DNA from: Argentina anserina
Taxonomy: Eukaryota; Streptophyta; Magnoliopsida; Rosales; Rosaceae
NCBI RefSeq assembly: GCF_933775445.1
Contig: NC_065877.1
Coordinates: 5,766,001 to 5,830,000, forward strand
Length of the DNA stretch: 64,000 nucleotides
Reading direction: 5' to 3'
In this document: piece by piece, positions 1-11,635 of the stretch
Layout of the letters: each line of letters starts with the position of its first letter
Position numbering within the stretch: the stretch's first letter is position 1
Position numbers and translations under genes: made by a program
Notes under the pieces: generated by a model
Database searches by the model: none
Told to the model about the DNA's origin: nothing
The model's input: only the letters and a program-made list of their open reading frames with translations

Positions 1-657
1 TAATAAACTCATCCGCAAACATCAAATTTAAAATTTTAGAAGTTAAAAAAACATGGGGGTGATTCAGGATATTAAAGATCACACAATTCGGATAACTTGC
101 AAAAAAAAAAAAAACTTAATTATGAAGTAACAGTCATATACTATGCTTTGCAGATGAGTTGATTCCATAGTTCACAAGACAATCCTTATGGGAATATTTA
201 ATGACTACCATTCCAGTATAGAGCAAGGGTCCATGTCCTTGTAATCAAGCAACATTATATACTCTATATACCACTAACGGATTGGGAGAAGAGAAGACTT
301 GTGCTTTCAAGTCTCAATATTGCAATATCATCTGCATCATCTGGCCGGTTAGTGAACTCTCATCCCATTATGATCAATTTGTGTTTGATGAATATTTTGA
401 TAGAATGTTTATAAGTTTTTCGTATTACTAATTAAATTGAAGCTAGTGCAATCTTTGGTTTGATAATATGTGTAGTACGTGGTCGCGTTTCAGGAGAGTC
501 GTTTTTCATTACAGTACATTACATGCACCACCAACGTACACGTTGTTCGAGCGATGGTTGCTTTCCATGAACTCAACGAGGGTTTGTAAACAGCAGCAAA
601 GATCCATTATTACAATCGTCTAGCTATAAAGCTAAGATTGGCGATCGACGCTGGAAG
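1..657. other. intergenic, no gene seen
   Basis: AT-rich sequence upstream of the DUF247 relic. I see no coding exon, RNA gene or recognisable repeat on either strand, and any promoter of the DUF247 locus would lie here. Confidence 0.5.
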
Positions 658-2476
658 ATGATGGATAGCATGGACGACCATGTTGACTACTTGCAGGTTT
701 CCAACTCTTCCATCTCTAGCTATATATATCTACTCTCTGTTTTTAGCTATTTACAACTTTTCAAAGAAAACTGGACTTCTCTAATCAAGCTACATGCTGT
801 GATAAATGTCCATGCGCGCTCAAAGACTTCATCTCATTCTGTCCATTTTTCACAGCCACAAAACGGTAGCCTGCTACTCGCGCTGGAGCTGAAGTTGAGG
901 GCGGCGTTGTACAACATAGAAAATGGGAGGAGACCGGAGGTTTCCATATACAGAGTACCGGAGAAAGTTCGAAAACTGAAGGAGGATGCCTACAATCCCC
1001 GCCTTGTCTCAATTGGACCTTTCCATCGAGACAAAGGTGACCTTGCACCAATGCAACAACATAAATCGTCTTACGTGAAATCCTTTCTTCGTCGGATGTT
1101 TATTGTTGACATTGATCAAGCTCGTGATGAGCATGCCATGTTTTTACTCCAAAGGAAAAAAATATGATCAATATCGTGGCAAGGAGGAGGAGAAAAGGTT
1201 TATTGCTGTTACTCTTTCTGTTGGGAAGATGGTTGGTGGATGCTACAGTGACAAGAGCGGACTACCTGCTTTTAACTTTTTACCATTGCTGCTCTTTGAT
1301 GCTGCTTCTGTTGTGTTGGAGAGGAGAGATCCACATCTAAGAAGTGACAAAGAAAATAAAGCTTATAAGTGGGTGGATAATAACTAATTGTACTGAGGTT
1401 TTTTGTGATTAAAACCCAACACCTGTGAGGTGGTTAAGTTGGGACAATATCGGTACAGTTGGTCCACGGGCCACGCTTGTCGCTGTTTAACAGCTTCATT
1501 GGAACTTTTCCTCAGGTTAGCCCCAAACTTGAATTATATAACGCCAGAAGAATTCCGGTCAGATCCAGTAATAAACAGTGCTTGGATGATCAGAGCTCTT
1601 TGACGTGATCTAGCATTGCTTGAAAACCAGATACCCTTCTTCATTCTCGACACTTTATATAAGTTAACCGAGCTTCGCCGCGAAATGATAAACCTTGAAG
1701 CTCCCGGCTCGGTCGCTGGGCTTGCTTTAAGTTTCTTCAAGCCTAAGATGACCCAAAATTCACATACAGAAGAGCATTCGTACGAAGACTGCAAGCATTT
1801 GCTTGATCTCTTGCACAAATCCTCCCTGCTGGCAACTCGTGAAAGACGTTACTCGGATGACTTAGCAGTAACACACTCTAATCAGGGTGCACTGCAGGTT
1901 AAGTTTATTCCAGATATTCAACATTGGGGATTTGGTTATTGCGCTTCAGAGCTTGTACAGTCCAGAATCGAACTTTGTCAACAGGAGTCCTCGGACTCTT
2001 TGGTGAACATAACCGCCACGAGCGGTGGAAAGTTTATCAACATCCCATCGGTGTTCATTGAAGAGAAAAGGGACTCACTACTCAGGAATCTGATTGCCTA
2101 CGAGCAAAGCAGTATCACCACTAGTCAACATGTTACATCGTATGCTATCCTCGTGAAAACTCTCATTTGTTCTCCAGGAGATGTCAAGGTTCTTAGGAGA
2201 AAATGCATCATATCTCAGAATTGGATCGAAGACAAAGAATTTGTAACACTTTTTAAAAGTCTTCTGGATGAAGTTGTCCCCAAGGACTTCTATTTCGGTC
2301 ATCTGTGTGACCAAGTGAATGCCTACGCGAGTAAGTTCTGGTTTCGTAGAAAGATGAACTCTCTTTACCGCACTTATTTCTCAACGGCATGGAGTATGAT
2401 ATCATTCATTGCTGCTACTTGCCTTTTCATTCTCACTGTCATACAGACATACGTTGCCATCGTCAACCCTCACTAA
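658..2476 (+). pseudogene. DUF247 (UPF0481) family protein, frameshifted and interrupted
   Basis: DUF247 proteins are plant-specific, about 400-500 residues long, with one C-terminal membrane helix; some act in grass self-incompatibility, but most have no known role. The N-terminal block at about 930-1100 keeps the family signature VSIYRVPEKVRK and YNPRLVSIGPFHRDKG. The C-terminal block (about 1600-2476) keeps LLENQIPFFILDTLYKL and ends in a hydrophobic anchor, AWSMISFIAATCLFILTVIQ. Between them the reading frame is lost. It shifts near 1145, the 1150-1390 segment does not match the usual middle of the family, and a TGA lies just upstream of the RDLALLENQ segment at about 1601. The first 13 codons (658-696) may be a separate exon, since a GT follows CTTGCAG. 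I infer a pseudogene; a rearranged but expressed C-terminal protein is less likely. Confidence 0.75.
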
Positions 2477-2996
2477 ACCTAACTTCACATAATTTCTCTT
2501 CGTAGATGCAGTTGGGGCAAGGGAACTAATTGTCAAGTTTCAATATAATTTCAATTATGTGTAATTGTATGGAACCAGATAGAGTTCCTCTCTGTCAGTA
2601 ATTTATATATCGTCTTTAAATCATGAATTATTGCTTTCAAAATTCTAGTATATTTCTTATAATTAGTCTGCTAATGCATGGCTTTAGTTTCTCACTTTCT
2701 TGTTCTTGGTTACGTAATATACAAACTGTTTAATCTGAATGAGTTACGTGGTAATGACTAGGAGAATCACATGCATATATATATATATATCAGCATATAT
2801 TGTCAAGTTAATTGCCAGGTAAATCTTTAAATGTTGAGTTATGCTCCCAAAACAGAGTTAAGACTTGGATACAAAAGCTACAAACTGGCTTCCGCAGCTT
2901 TTGCTGTGCAATTCTGTTCGAGAAAATGTGATCCAGTATTTGCAAAAGCAATCCAGAAGAAAGAAATATGTATGATACTTTCAACATATCAAGTGG
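2477..2996. other. intergenic between convergent DUF247 relic and TBL gene
   Basis: AT-rich sequence with a short TA run near 2777-2791. It holds the 3' flanks of both convergent loci. No coding sequence is recognised. Confidence 0.45.
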
Positions 2997-5048
2997 CTAC
3001 AAATTTGCCAAAAAAATTTGATTCCATGTATCCGGAACTCCTGGCAGACACCAGTGTATACAATCTGAGTTGTGTAGCACATCGGCCTTCTGCTCATCAG
3101 TTAGCAGTTTACCTCCAGTCTCAGTATAAACTTTTGTGTGAGCGTCAACCCGGTAATCTGACATCTGTGTTATGTTAAGAACTGAAACCGGAACTTTCAT
3201 TTTCTTTATTACTTCGACCACCACACGCATGATCCTCTTATCAGCACCAGTACTCCAGAATCCCTTTTTCATGTAAGGCTTTGTTTCATTGAAGCATTTC
3301 ATCCCTTCTGGATTGTTCCAGTCTGCACTCCTGGAAAACAACAGACTGGAGTTGTTAATTGGCAGTAAAAATTTTAATTTATGCTACATGTAGAATTGTC
3401 AGCTAGTAAAATTAGAGAATCTTGAATTTCTTCTGTGCTTGAGACAGAGACCTCATGTGTGTGGGAGACATGGTAGTGAAGAAGACACGAGTCTGGTTTG
3501 GATTGATATTTGTGTCGACCCAGTTGGCCCATGTCTTCAATGCTATTCTGTATGCAACTACTGCTTCCAACTCTTCATATCCTTCTTCCCCATTTGGAAA
3601 TGAACCCCAGCTGTGTTCATTTAAACATTGTCTCTTAGATCGATCAATCTTAAAAAGAAGAGAATACTGATACTCATTTGCAGAATAGTTAAAGAAATAT
3701 AACTGGTTACAATTTCTGAGAGTGACGTACTATGACTTGATTGTATAGCCGCTCATCCACCAAACATAAGTATTGAAGACAAGAATATCAACTCCATTCC
3801 AGTGCTTGGCATGCTTGTCAACTGAATCCACTTTTAGTATTCTTTCCCTTGGATTTCCAACTATGTGGATGTCAGAATTGGACTCTACCAGAAATGGATC
3901 CCAGTAAAATTCAATTGTAGCATTGTACTCCTGAAATGGATGAATGAGAGTTGTTCAATATCATCATGTTCAGTTTGCTTGGTTTAGCATAGATGAAGAA
4001 CCTAAAACATACTTTGGCCCTGAAGACTGAAAGAGCGCGCCCCCGGCGCATGGACTGTTTGTCTTGAGGTATGATGGATTCAACCATACAGACTAAAGAT
4101 TGCCATTGACCTCTTTGCAAAGAATCTCCAACAAACATTAGCCTCTTATTACGAAGTTTCTCAAGCATGAATTCTGGATTAAATCTACAGAAGAAGTATA
4201 ATAATTAGCAAAAACTCATGCAGAAGCATATGTAAAATAGTTGCATACAATTTAACACATGTTGACATGTATATTGCTTTGATCAATATTGTAAGCTTTT
4301 ACTGGCATGTGTAAGCATTTCTAATCAGCATAAATATGTACTTTTATTGTGTATATCTACACAAAAAAGGGAAAATGTTCCCTATATCCTGATTATCAGT
4401 ATAACAACATAACATGTTAACTATCTAACTAGAGAATTTATACAGTATATCTGTAATTCTGTGTTCTTGTATCCCTGTCCTGAAATTTGGACAATGCATG
4501 ACATATAAGTGGTACTTTACCTAGGCAATGTGCAATCTTCAGGCTGCCATTCCCAGCGGCGGTAGTCAGAATCGGGTCTTCCATTTTTGACACAAGAGAC
4601 TTGCCTATCAAGATATGGACAACTTCTGTCCGAGTAAAAAGGCTTGATAGAACGGTTGAACACCCATTTTCCATTCTCAACGTTACACTCCTCTGGGTCG
4701 AACACAAACCTATCATCTACAATTGAAGCATCTATCTTTTCCTCAGTAGCATTTCTATCATCTGTCATAAAATATGATAGTGTAACATCAATTAAAATCA
4801 ATAACAGTTAAATTTCAACAGAATCACATGAATGATTAGGATTCATACTTACTCTTTTTTGTGACAGATGCTACTCTTCTGGAACAGGATTTATGCTTGA
4901 AAAAAGGATTGGAAGAAAGAAGAATACTGATCCTTTCAGTATACAAAAGACTGATCACGGCAATGGAACAGACCATGATGATAGGAAGGTGTAGCTTTCC
5001 TCTAAAGGCTTTCATTGTGCCTGCAGTGGTAGACTGCCTTGAGCTCAT
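2997..5048 (-). CDS. TRICHOME BIREFRINGENCE-LIKE (TBL) polysaccharide O-acetyltransferase
   Basis: Six exons join in frame into 433 aa: 5048-4853, 4761-4521, 4184-4013, 3930-3731, 3610-3452 and 3330-2997, all with GT-AG introns. Residues about 18-40 form a signal-anchor helix ([16 protein letters not shown]), giving a Golgi type II topology. Next comes the Cys-rich TBL domain ([40 protein letters not shown]). The PC-esterase/DUF231 domain has the catalytic GDS box ([14 protein letters not shown], about residues 165-167) and the DxxH box DCIHWCLPG (D412, H415) near the C-terminus. Family members acetylate xylan, mannan or pectin in the Golgi. The GDSLQRGQW and IKSYWGSF context resembles the xylan-acetylating clade (TBL3/28-34), but the exact orthologue is not assigned. 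The length is normal and both catalytic boxes are intact. An alternative start is the Met at codon 12. Confidence 0.93.
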
Positions 5049-7240
5049 GGGGTAAGATTATATGAATTGGTGTGCAGCAGAATGATGAGGACTTGGGGAT
5101 TGTTTTCCTTTTGAGAAATACTTTATTGTGAGATTTTGAGTAGGAGTAAAGCTAAAGCCTTGTACTGGCTGGGTTCCTTAAAACCTTTTCTTTTTAGAAT
5201 ATATTTAATGGAGAGGTTAGGGGTAAGTTGCAAGGCTAACATCCTTTGTGGATTTTAGCTATATGAGGAATTGAGGATCCAACAACTATGCTATTGCTTT
5301 CATGTTCATACATACCGTTGAAGTTCTTCATTAGGTGGGTACGTAGTAAAGGGCTAGATGCAGAGGCAAAGTATACCTATTTAAATGGTAAACTACTCCA
5401 TCATACATGTACAGTTGTACACACACTCACACACAAATGTATACCCGTCTTTTTAATTCTCCCAAAACAAAAATGTATAACACTCTTACTATAAGTAGCT
5501 TGAACTGTATGAACTATGAAGTGCATGTCTGTTTCTGATCTGCTGGTTATTCAACACTAGATTCCATCAATTCTTTTTTTCAATTAACTTCCCTTTCGTG
5601 AAGAAAGAATTATGCTTGAGGTTGTTAGGGTTTATTCATTGAAAAGATGGAAGCAATTGCATGTTCAGTAAGCTTGCATGTCTCATCATTACTAGGCAAA
5701 GTTTTGGTCCCAAAGGAGAAATGTGGGCAAAACTGCAAAAGGGTCTTTAACTTTAATTCTTACGGACTATTTATTATGAGGAAATCGGGGACTCACCATT
5801 TTAGAGATGATCCAAACAAGAAGAGCTACAAGCTGAGAAGCTGGTCATCGTTAACTTGTAAAATCGCATCCTAGGATATTTTATGAGACACTTGTAGTAA
5901 ACAAAGGTTGGTAACTTGGTATTAACTTCTGTGTAATATTACTATCAACCTTCACGTTAAAAAAAAACATTTCTTGAAGATTTGGACATGATAACTCCCA
6001 CATCATGAGATTGATCCTGAATCTAATAAAAATCAATTAAATGATTCTAAAAACTGATGGATCAACCTGAACATCCTTTACAAAACTGAAAACAAGCTAG
6101 CTGCTGTTAGAAGCTACTGAAATGGCCAAATGGGTGACTCTGAAATTTGGAAAAAAGAAAGAAAAAAAAATGAATAAAACTTTCTTTTGACCCCTAAAAG
6201 AGTGTTGCAATGATCAGCTGCAATATATAAGATTTGGTTAAGTAAGAGAATGGCAACCTCACTCACCTTGTTTCATCAAAAAAAAAAAAAAAACCTCACT
6301 CACCTTGTGAAGGTATGATTCTGTTTGCGTGAAAATCAAATAGATGAAACCTACCATTAATTTTTGCATCATGTTCTTGTGCGACAATAGTCCCCTCTCA
6401 TGAGTCTCATCTACATCATTGCCTACCACGTACGCATTTGCTGCATTTTTACTCCAAACCCTTTCATAGCCACTTGAGAAGTCTAATAGTCTATACTGGT
6501 ATCATCATCTCTTTATGGCCAAAATATCATAGCACTGTGCACGGAAGCTTTCGTACTGGTATCATCATCTAGGTATCTGAATTCGAAATTGAAAATTCTT
6601 CAGCAAGAAACAAAAGGAAAGTAGCATGAACCATCGTTCATGAGTACTACATGAACATCAGCTAGTAATTTTTTTTAAACAATTCACTACTTGCTACATG
6701 CATTTACTCATGTGTCAATGTTATGTGAAAGTTCGTAGTATATTCAAAACGTAATAGTGATAGTCTAATCAATTATCTATTGTGAACGTTATAAAGAACA
6801 TGTGATATATGATTATTGAATAATATATATTATAAACTTTATAGTAACGGACCTTTTGGTAGAGTGATAAAAACATTTCCAGTAGTATTACTAATTTGAA
6901 ATTATCTAACAATTTGACATTTTTGGATGTAAATTGGAGCTCCAAACATAAATTTGATATTTGCTAAATTTGTCAATTGACTCATCCATAGCTAAAGAAA
7001 TATCTAAACATTCGCTCCCCACGTATCATTTGATAAAACATAACATGTAATTATTGCTGTAACATTGTTAAATCGATTGCTAAGGAAGTCTCTAATGTGG
7101 CACTAATCGGTGGATGAGGTCCAATTCGGTATTCAATACCGAGCCCAATAGCTAGATCCGAAACCGAACCCGTTTGGCGGTCCGATAATATCTGATAGAT
7201 TACTGGTTTAGAAGCCTCGGTTCTCCAATACTCCATCTCA
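5049..7240. other. intergenic between TBL (minus) and GRXS16 (plus)
   Basis: This is the shared upstream region of two divergent genes. I find no convincing coding exon. A 17-bp block (AACCTCACTCACCTTGT) flanks a poly-A run at 6253-6307, and TACTGGTATCATCATCT occurs near 6494 and 6553. The stretch 6800-7030 is very AT-rich and MITE-like, but no clean ends were found. Confidence 0.45.
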
Positions 7241-8942
7241 ATGGCCACAATCATCCACCTCTCTCCGATTCAAACTCCGCCGCCGTCTCCTCGCTTATTT
7301 TCTCCCCAATCTTCCCAAACTACCCTTCACCTCTCTCTCAATTTACACCCCAAACCCCTCTCCCTTCCCTCCATTTCTCTCAACCCCTACGCTCCGGCCA
7401 GGCCTCGCGCTCTGGTCGTCACTTCGGCTGTCAAGAGCCTCTCGGAGACTGAGGTAGTCTCAGTCGATGGTGAAGAAGTCGCCGGAAATTTGCCTTCGGA
7501 GACCGGCGTCTACGCCGTCTTTGACCAGAACGGCGAGCTTCAGTTCGTCGGCTTATCGAGGAACATAGCGGCGAGTATTCTTGTTCACCGGAAATCGGTG
7601 CCGGAGCTATGCCACTCCGTCAAGGTAAGCGTTTTCTGGTACCTTGGAAATTTTGAGCTTATTTCAGTTTGTTCCTCAGGTTCATATTTTGATGCTAAGT
7701 TTTGAGCTTATTTAGTAAATACTGTTATACTTCATTCGATTATTGTTAGTTTGTGAAATCAAACATTTAATAGTTTCCTTCTCTAAATTGAATTAGAACT
7801 GATCAAATCAACTTAATTAAGCATTCCAAGTGTTTAGGGGTGGTTGTTAGGGGAATAGATGTTTCACGTATAGAGTAAGGAACCAAGAATCAACGCTGCT
7901 ATAAGCATTAATTTTTTTTTGGTAAAATTAAGGGGGCACATAAGTCTAATATGATAGCGAGATATATATTTGAAGAAAGGTGCTAGGCTACTATCAGTTG
8001 CTTCTTAATGAAATAAATTGTACATCTTTGGAAGTGAAGTTTAATGTGATTGAATGTTATGGAATTGTTTGCGACTGCATAGTGTTCAGTATGATATTTG
8101 TGCAACAAAAAACAGGTCTGCCAGTTTAAGATTCTCTTCTGGTGTTTCTTACCCAGAATCAACATTGCTATAGGTTATAAGCCCATGAAGTTGTTTGGTG
8201 TAGGCATAATCAGGTTCATGCAGTTTGTTATGGTACAGTAGTCTAATAATACGTATAATAATGATGCACCTTTAGAAGTTAAGTATTACGAGATTAGTTA
8301 ATAATCCATACTCTCACATGGTTTGTATATCTTGCACGAGGCATAGTCTGGTGAATCAGTATTCATTTCTGCAAAGCCGCTTAATCAATTTTGTGCTGTT
8401 ATTCTGCTACAAGTGATTGTATTGTTGTAATGTAGGTTGGGATAGTAGACGAACCGGATAGGACGGTTCTAACCGAAGCTTGGAAATCATGGATGGAAGA
8501 ACACATAAAAGCTACTGGGAAGGTTCCCCCGGGTAATGAATCAGGCAATGCCACCTGGGTGCGGAAGGCACCTAAGAAGAAGAAGCCTGATCTGCGGCTG
8601 ACACCAGGCCGTCACATGCAGTTGACAGTTCCATTAGAACAACTTGTGGATCAGTTGGTAAAGGAGAACAAGGTCGTTGCCTTCATCAAGGGTTCAAGAA
8701 GCGCCCCATTGTGTGGTTTCTCGCAGAGGGTTGTAGGCATTCTTGAAAGTCAAGGGGTGGATTATGAGAGTGTTGATGTGCTTGACGAAGAGTATAACTC
8801 TGGATTGAGGGAGACTCTTAAAACCTATAGCAATTGGCCTACTTTCCCTCAGATATTTGTGAATGGAGAACTAGTTGGGGGTTGTGATATTTTAACATCC
8901 ATGCACGAAAAGGGCGAGCTTGCTAACTTGTTTAAGAAGTGA
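7241..8942 (+). CDS. GRXS16: chloroplast monothiol glutaredoxin with GIY-YIG-like N-terminal domain
   Basis: Two exons (7241-7624 and 8436-8942, GT-AG, phase 0) encode 296 aa, close to the usual length of plant GRXS16 (CXIP2). Residues 1 to about 65 are rich in Ser, Pro and Leu with almost no acidic residues, as in a plastid transit peptide. Residues about 75-175 form the GIY-YIG-like domain ([23 protein letters not shown], then the [19 protein letters not shown] segment). The C-terminal monothiol Grx domain has CGFS in [17 protein letters not shown], the [19 protein letters not shown] cis-Pro/glutathione-binding block and a terminal helix. CGFS glutaredoxins bind [2Fe-2S] clusters with glutathione and act as cluster carriers and redox sensors in the stroma. 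This two-domain fusion is plant-specific. The intron of about 811 bp splits the GIY-YIG domain. The start is the first ATG that opens the transit peptide. Confidence 0.95.
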
Positions 8943-9844
8943 TTGTTAGCTAAGTTTTGGTCTCTATACAGATGGGGTGCGAGTTCGCAGCTGTACGTAT
9001 TAGCTAGCCAAATCATGTATCAAGTGATTAGTTCTATGCAGCATATTGAGGCCTGTACTTCATTAGTTGCATCTATCTATGGAACAAACTCAACAAAGGT
9101 TTCAGGTTTAGTGAAAAAGAATTAATATTGATCGAGCTGATTATGAAGTTGTCTGCATCTCCCATAAGTTTTGGCCTGCTCTCATTGCATTCATACTCTC
9201 TATTTGTACTTGATATGTATTTGAGACCTGCAAGTTCTCCATTTGGTTTTGAGAATCGACATTGTTGTTGTATTTCCCTTTGGTTTTCAAACGCTTCGGT
9301 TCTTTTTGGATTCGCTCTTATCCTGAAACCCTACCGCAGACTACACTGGCCAGAAATGCAGCTATCTCCGATAATGCTTCATTTGATGGGCAGCTTCTAA
9401 CGTCAATGTATCGATACATCAAATAATGAAACTAAAACCATGACTGTTAGTTGGGAACGAACTTACTAACTTGCACGTAATGCCCAGCCGTTTAGTCTTG
9501 CTTGCCGGCCATGCCATAACAGACCTCTCAATTTTACCAAACTGCCACTCTCTGGCAGCCAAATATCCGCCACGTCATACACTCCCGTCACCACCGTCCT
9601 GCTGCCCATCGCTACCAAATAAACCACCCTGACAAACTGAGACAGCGTCTCATTGGATAATGTTCTCAATTATTATTGGGGGGCAGTAACGTCATTTCCA
9701 TTATAGTCCAGTGTTCTCAGGATTCGTTAAATTCGTTACTCTCAGAAATGATTGCTAAAATGTGTAGAGAATTCTTCTTCTTCTTCTTCGATCAATTAAA
9801 GCAGGGGGATCGTTCAATCTAGGGTTTACTGGAACACGCGGGAA
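8943..9844. other. 3' flank of GRXS16 and 5' leader of SAC gene
   Basis: Holds the GRXS16 3' UTR and the next gene's promoter. A CT-rich run (TTCTTC repeated at 9773-9788) and a telobox-like CTAGGGTTT at about 9819 lie just before the SAC start codon, both common in leaders of housekeeping plant genes. Confidence 0.5.
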
Positions 9845-11601
9845 ATGGACGGTGGATCTTCTTCTTCTTCCTCCGCCGGAAACTTCAAGCTCTACGAGCA
9901 GCTGGAGTTGCAGGAGTTTCCGGACAAGTACGTCATCAAATCCGTTGAAGCTCCCGATCAAGGCTTCGTGATCGGCCGCCGCGACGGGACTATTGAACCG
10001 CTCAACGGTAAAAATACAAAGGCTATGTTTTAGTTCGTTTGAGTTTATTCAAGCTTTTCGCGTTTAATGTGATCTGAATCGTTTTTGTTGTAATTTGATC
10101 ATGAAGCTGATTCTTCCTCTGCGAAGCCGTCGAAAACTTCGACGATATATGGAGTCGTCGGCACGATCAGATTGCTCGCAGGTAATCACTGCCACTGTTG
10201 TAAGCCTTTGTGAATTGTGATCGTTCAAACTCAACAAAATCCGATTCTGATAGTATATGATTCTGCTTTTTGTATCAGTATATGATTCTGTATTTTGAAT
10301 TTGGTTCTAGAATTTTGCATCCACTATATTTGTGGCTCAATAGTCATTAGTGTTTCTTTGCCTCAGAGTAGAAGAGTTTTACATTTGCTTAATCTATGTG
10401 TTATGAGCTCTCATTTTAGAAGTCAACTATGAGCTTTTATTCGATGAGATTTGGTTTCCGGAAGCGACATTAGTATCGCAGAAGCAAATCAGTTTTGCTG
10501 CTGATGGTATATTGGAGTTTTGGCTTGATAGTTTCAACAGAATAATGTGGGTTTTGCTTTGAAATTGAAACGGAGTAATGTGGTCTTTTATGATATTTTG
10601 GGTGTGTTTGGTTCAGGAAATTACTTACTTGTAATAACTTCTCGCATAGAAGTTGGGAAGTATCTTGGCTTCCCTGTTTACCGAGTGAACTCTATGAATT
10701 TTCTCTCCTGCAATGAGGTGTTGAAGCTCTCAACTGCTCAAGAAGTAAGATTTTGTTTCTTTGCTTAGTATACAAAGCAAAAGTGAGCGGTTATATGATG
10801 TTTTACTAAAGGTCATCTTCATGTGCAGAAAAAGGATGAGGCATACTTCATGGCTCTGTTGAAAACAGTTCAATTAACTCCGGGTCTGTACTTTTCATAT
10901 GAAACAGACTTAACATTAAAGTAAGTTCTCTATACCTAGCGCTTGGCCACTAATTTAAGTATATCATCACTGTTGCCATACTTGTCAAGTGATTTTCTCC
11001 CTAATTTATACAGAGGTGTATCATGTCAACTTTTGCTTCTTCTCTTATTTTTTTTGCCTGTCATATCAGTTTATGCTAACTTCATGTGTTTGATCATTTC
11101 TATCAGCATACAAAGAAGAAGCAAGTTGATAGGAGGTTGGATGGCCAAACCAATATGGAAGCAGGTTGGCTGAAACTTGGAATTATAATTTACTGTGAAT
11201 TGAATTATTCTTTGAAATGCTATTGGAAGTAATCCACGTTAAGTATCATAATCTGCAACTTGTTATAAATTGGTCAGATTTATAAACTTTCAGTTTTTCA
11301 GGCTGACCCTCGATTTGTTTGGAACAAAAATCTGTTGGATGAACTCATTGAGTATAAGGTATGATTTTCTTGGTGTCGTTAAGGTATGACTGGTTAAAAA
11401 TCTTGGGAGTCAATACTCTTCCTCCAAAGCCAAGGCATCTGTATCTTTAACAAAGCATTATCCAAAAGTTGTTAGTTCCTGAAACTCACGATTCTTTTTT
11501 AATTTGTGTGGCAGCTGGACGGGTTTATTATTCCTCTTCTACAAGGAAATATCCTCAAGCCACTGATTTCCTTTTTTTTTTTCCTTAAAATTCTCTACCC
11601 T

Positions 11602-11635
<34 letters not shown>

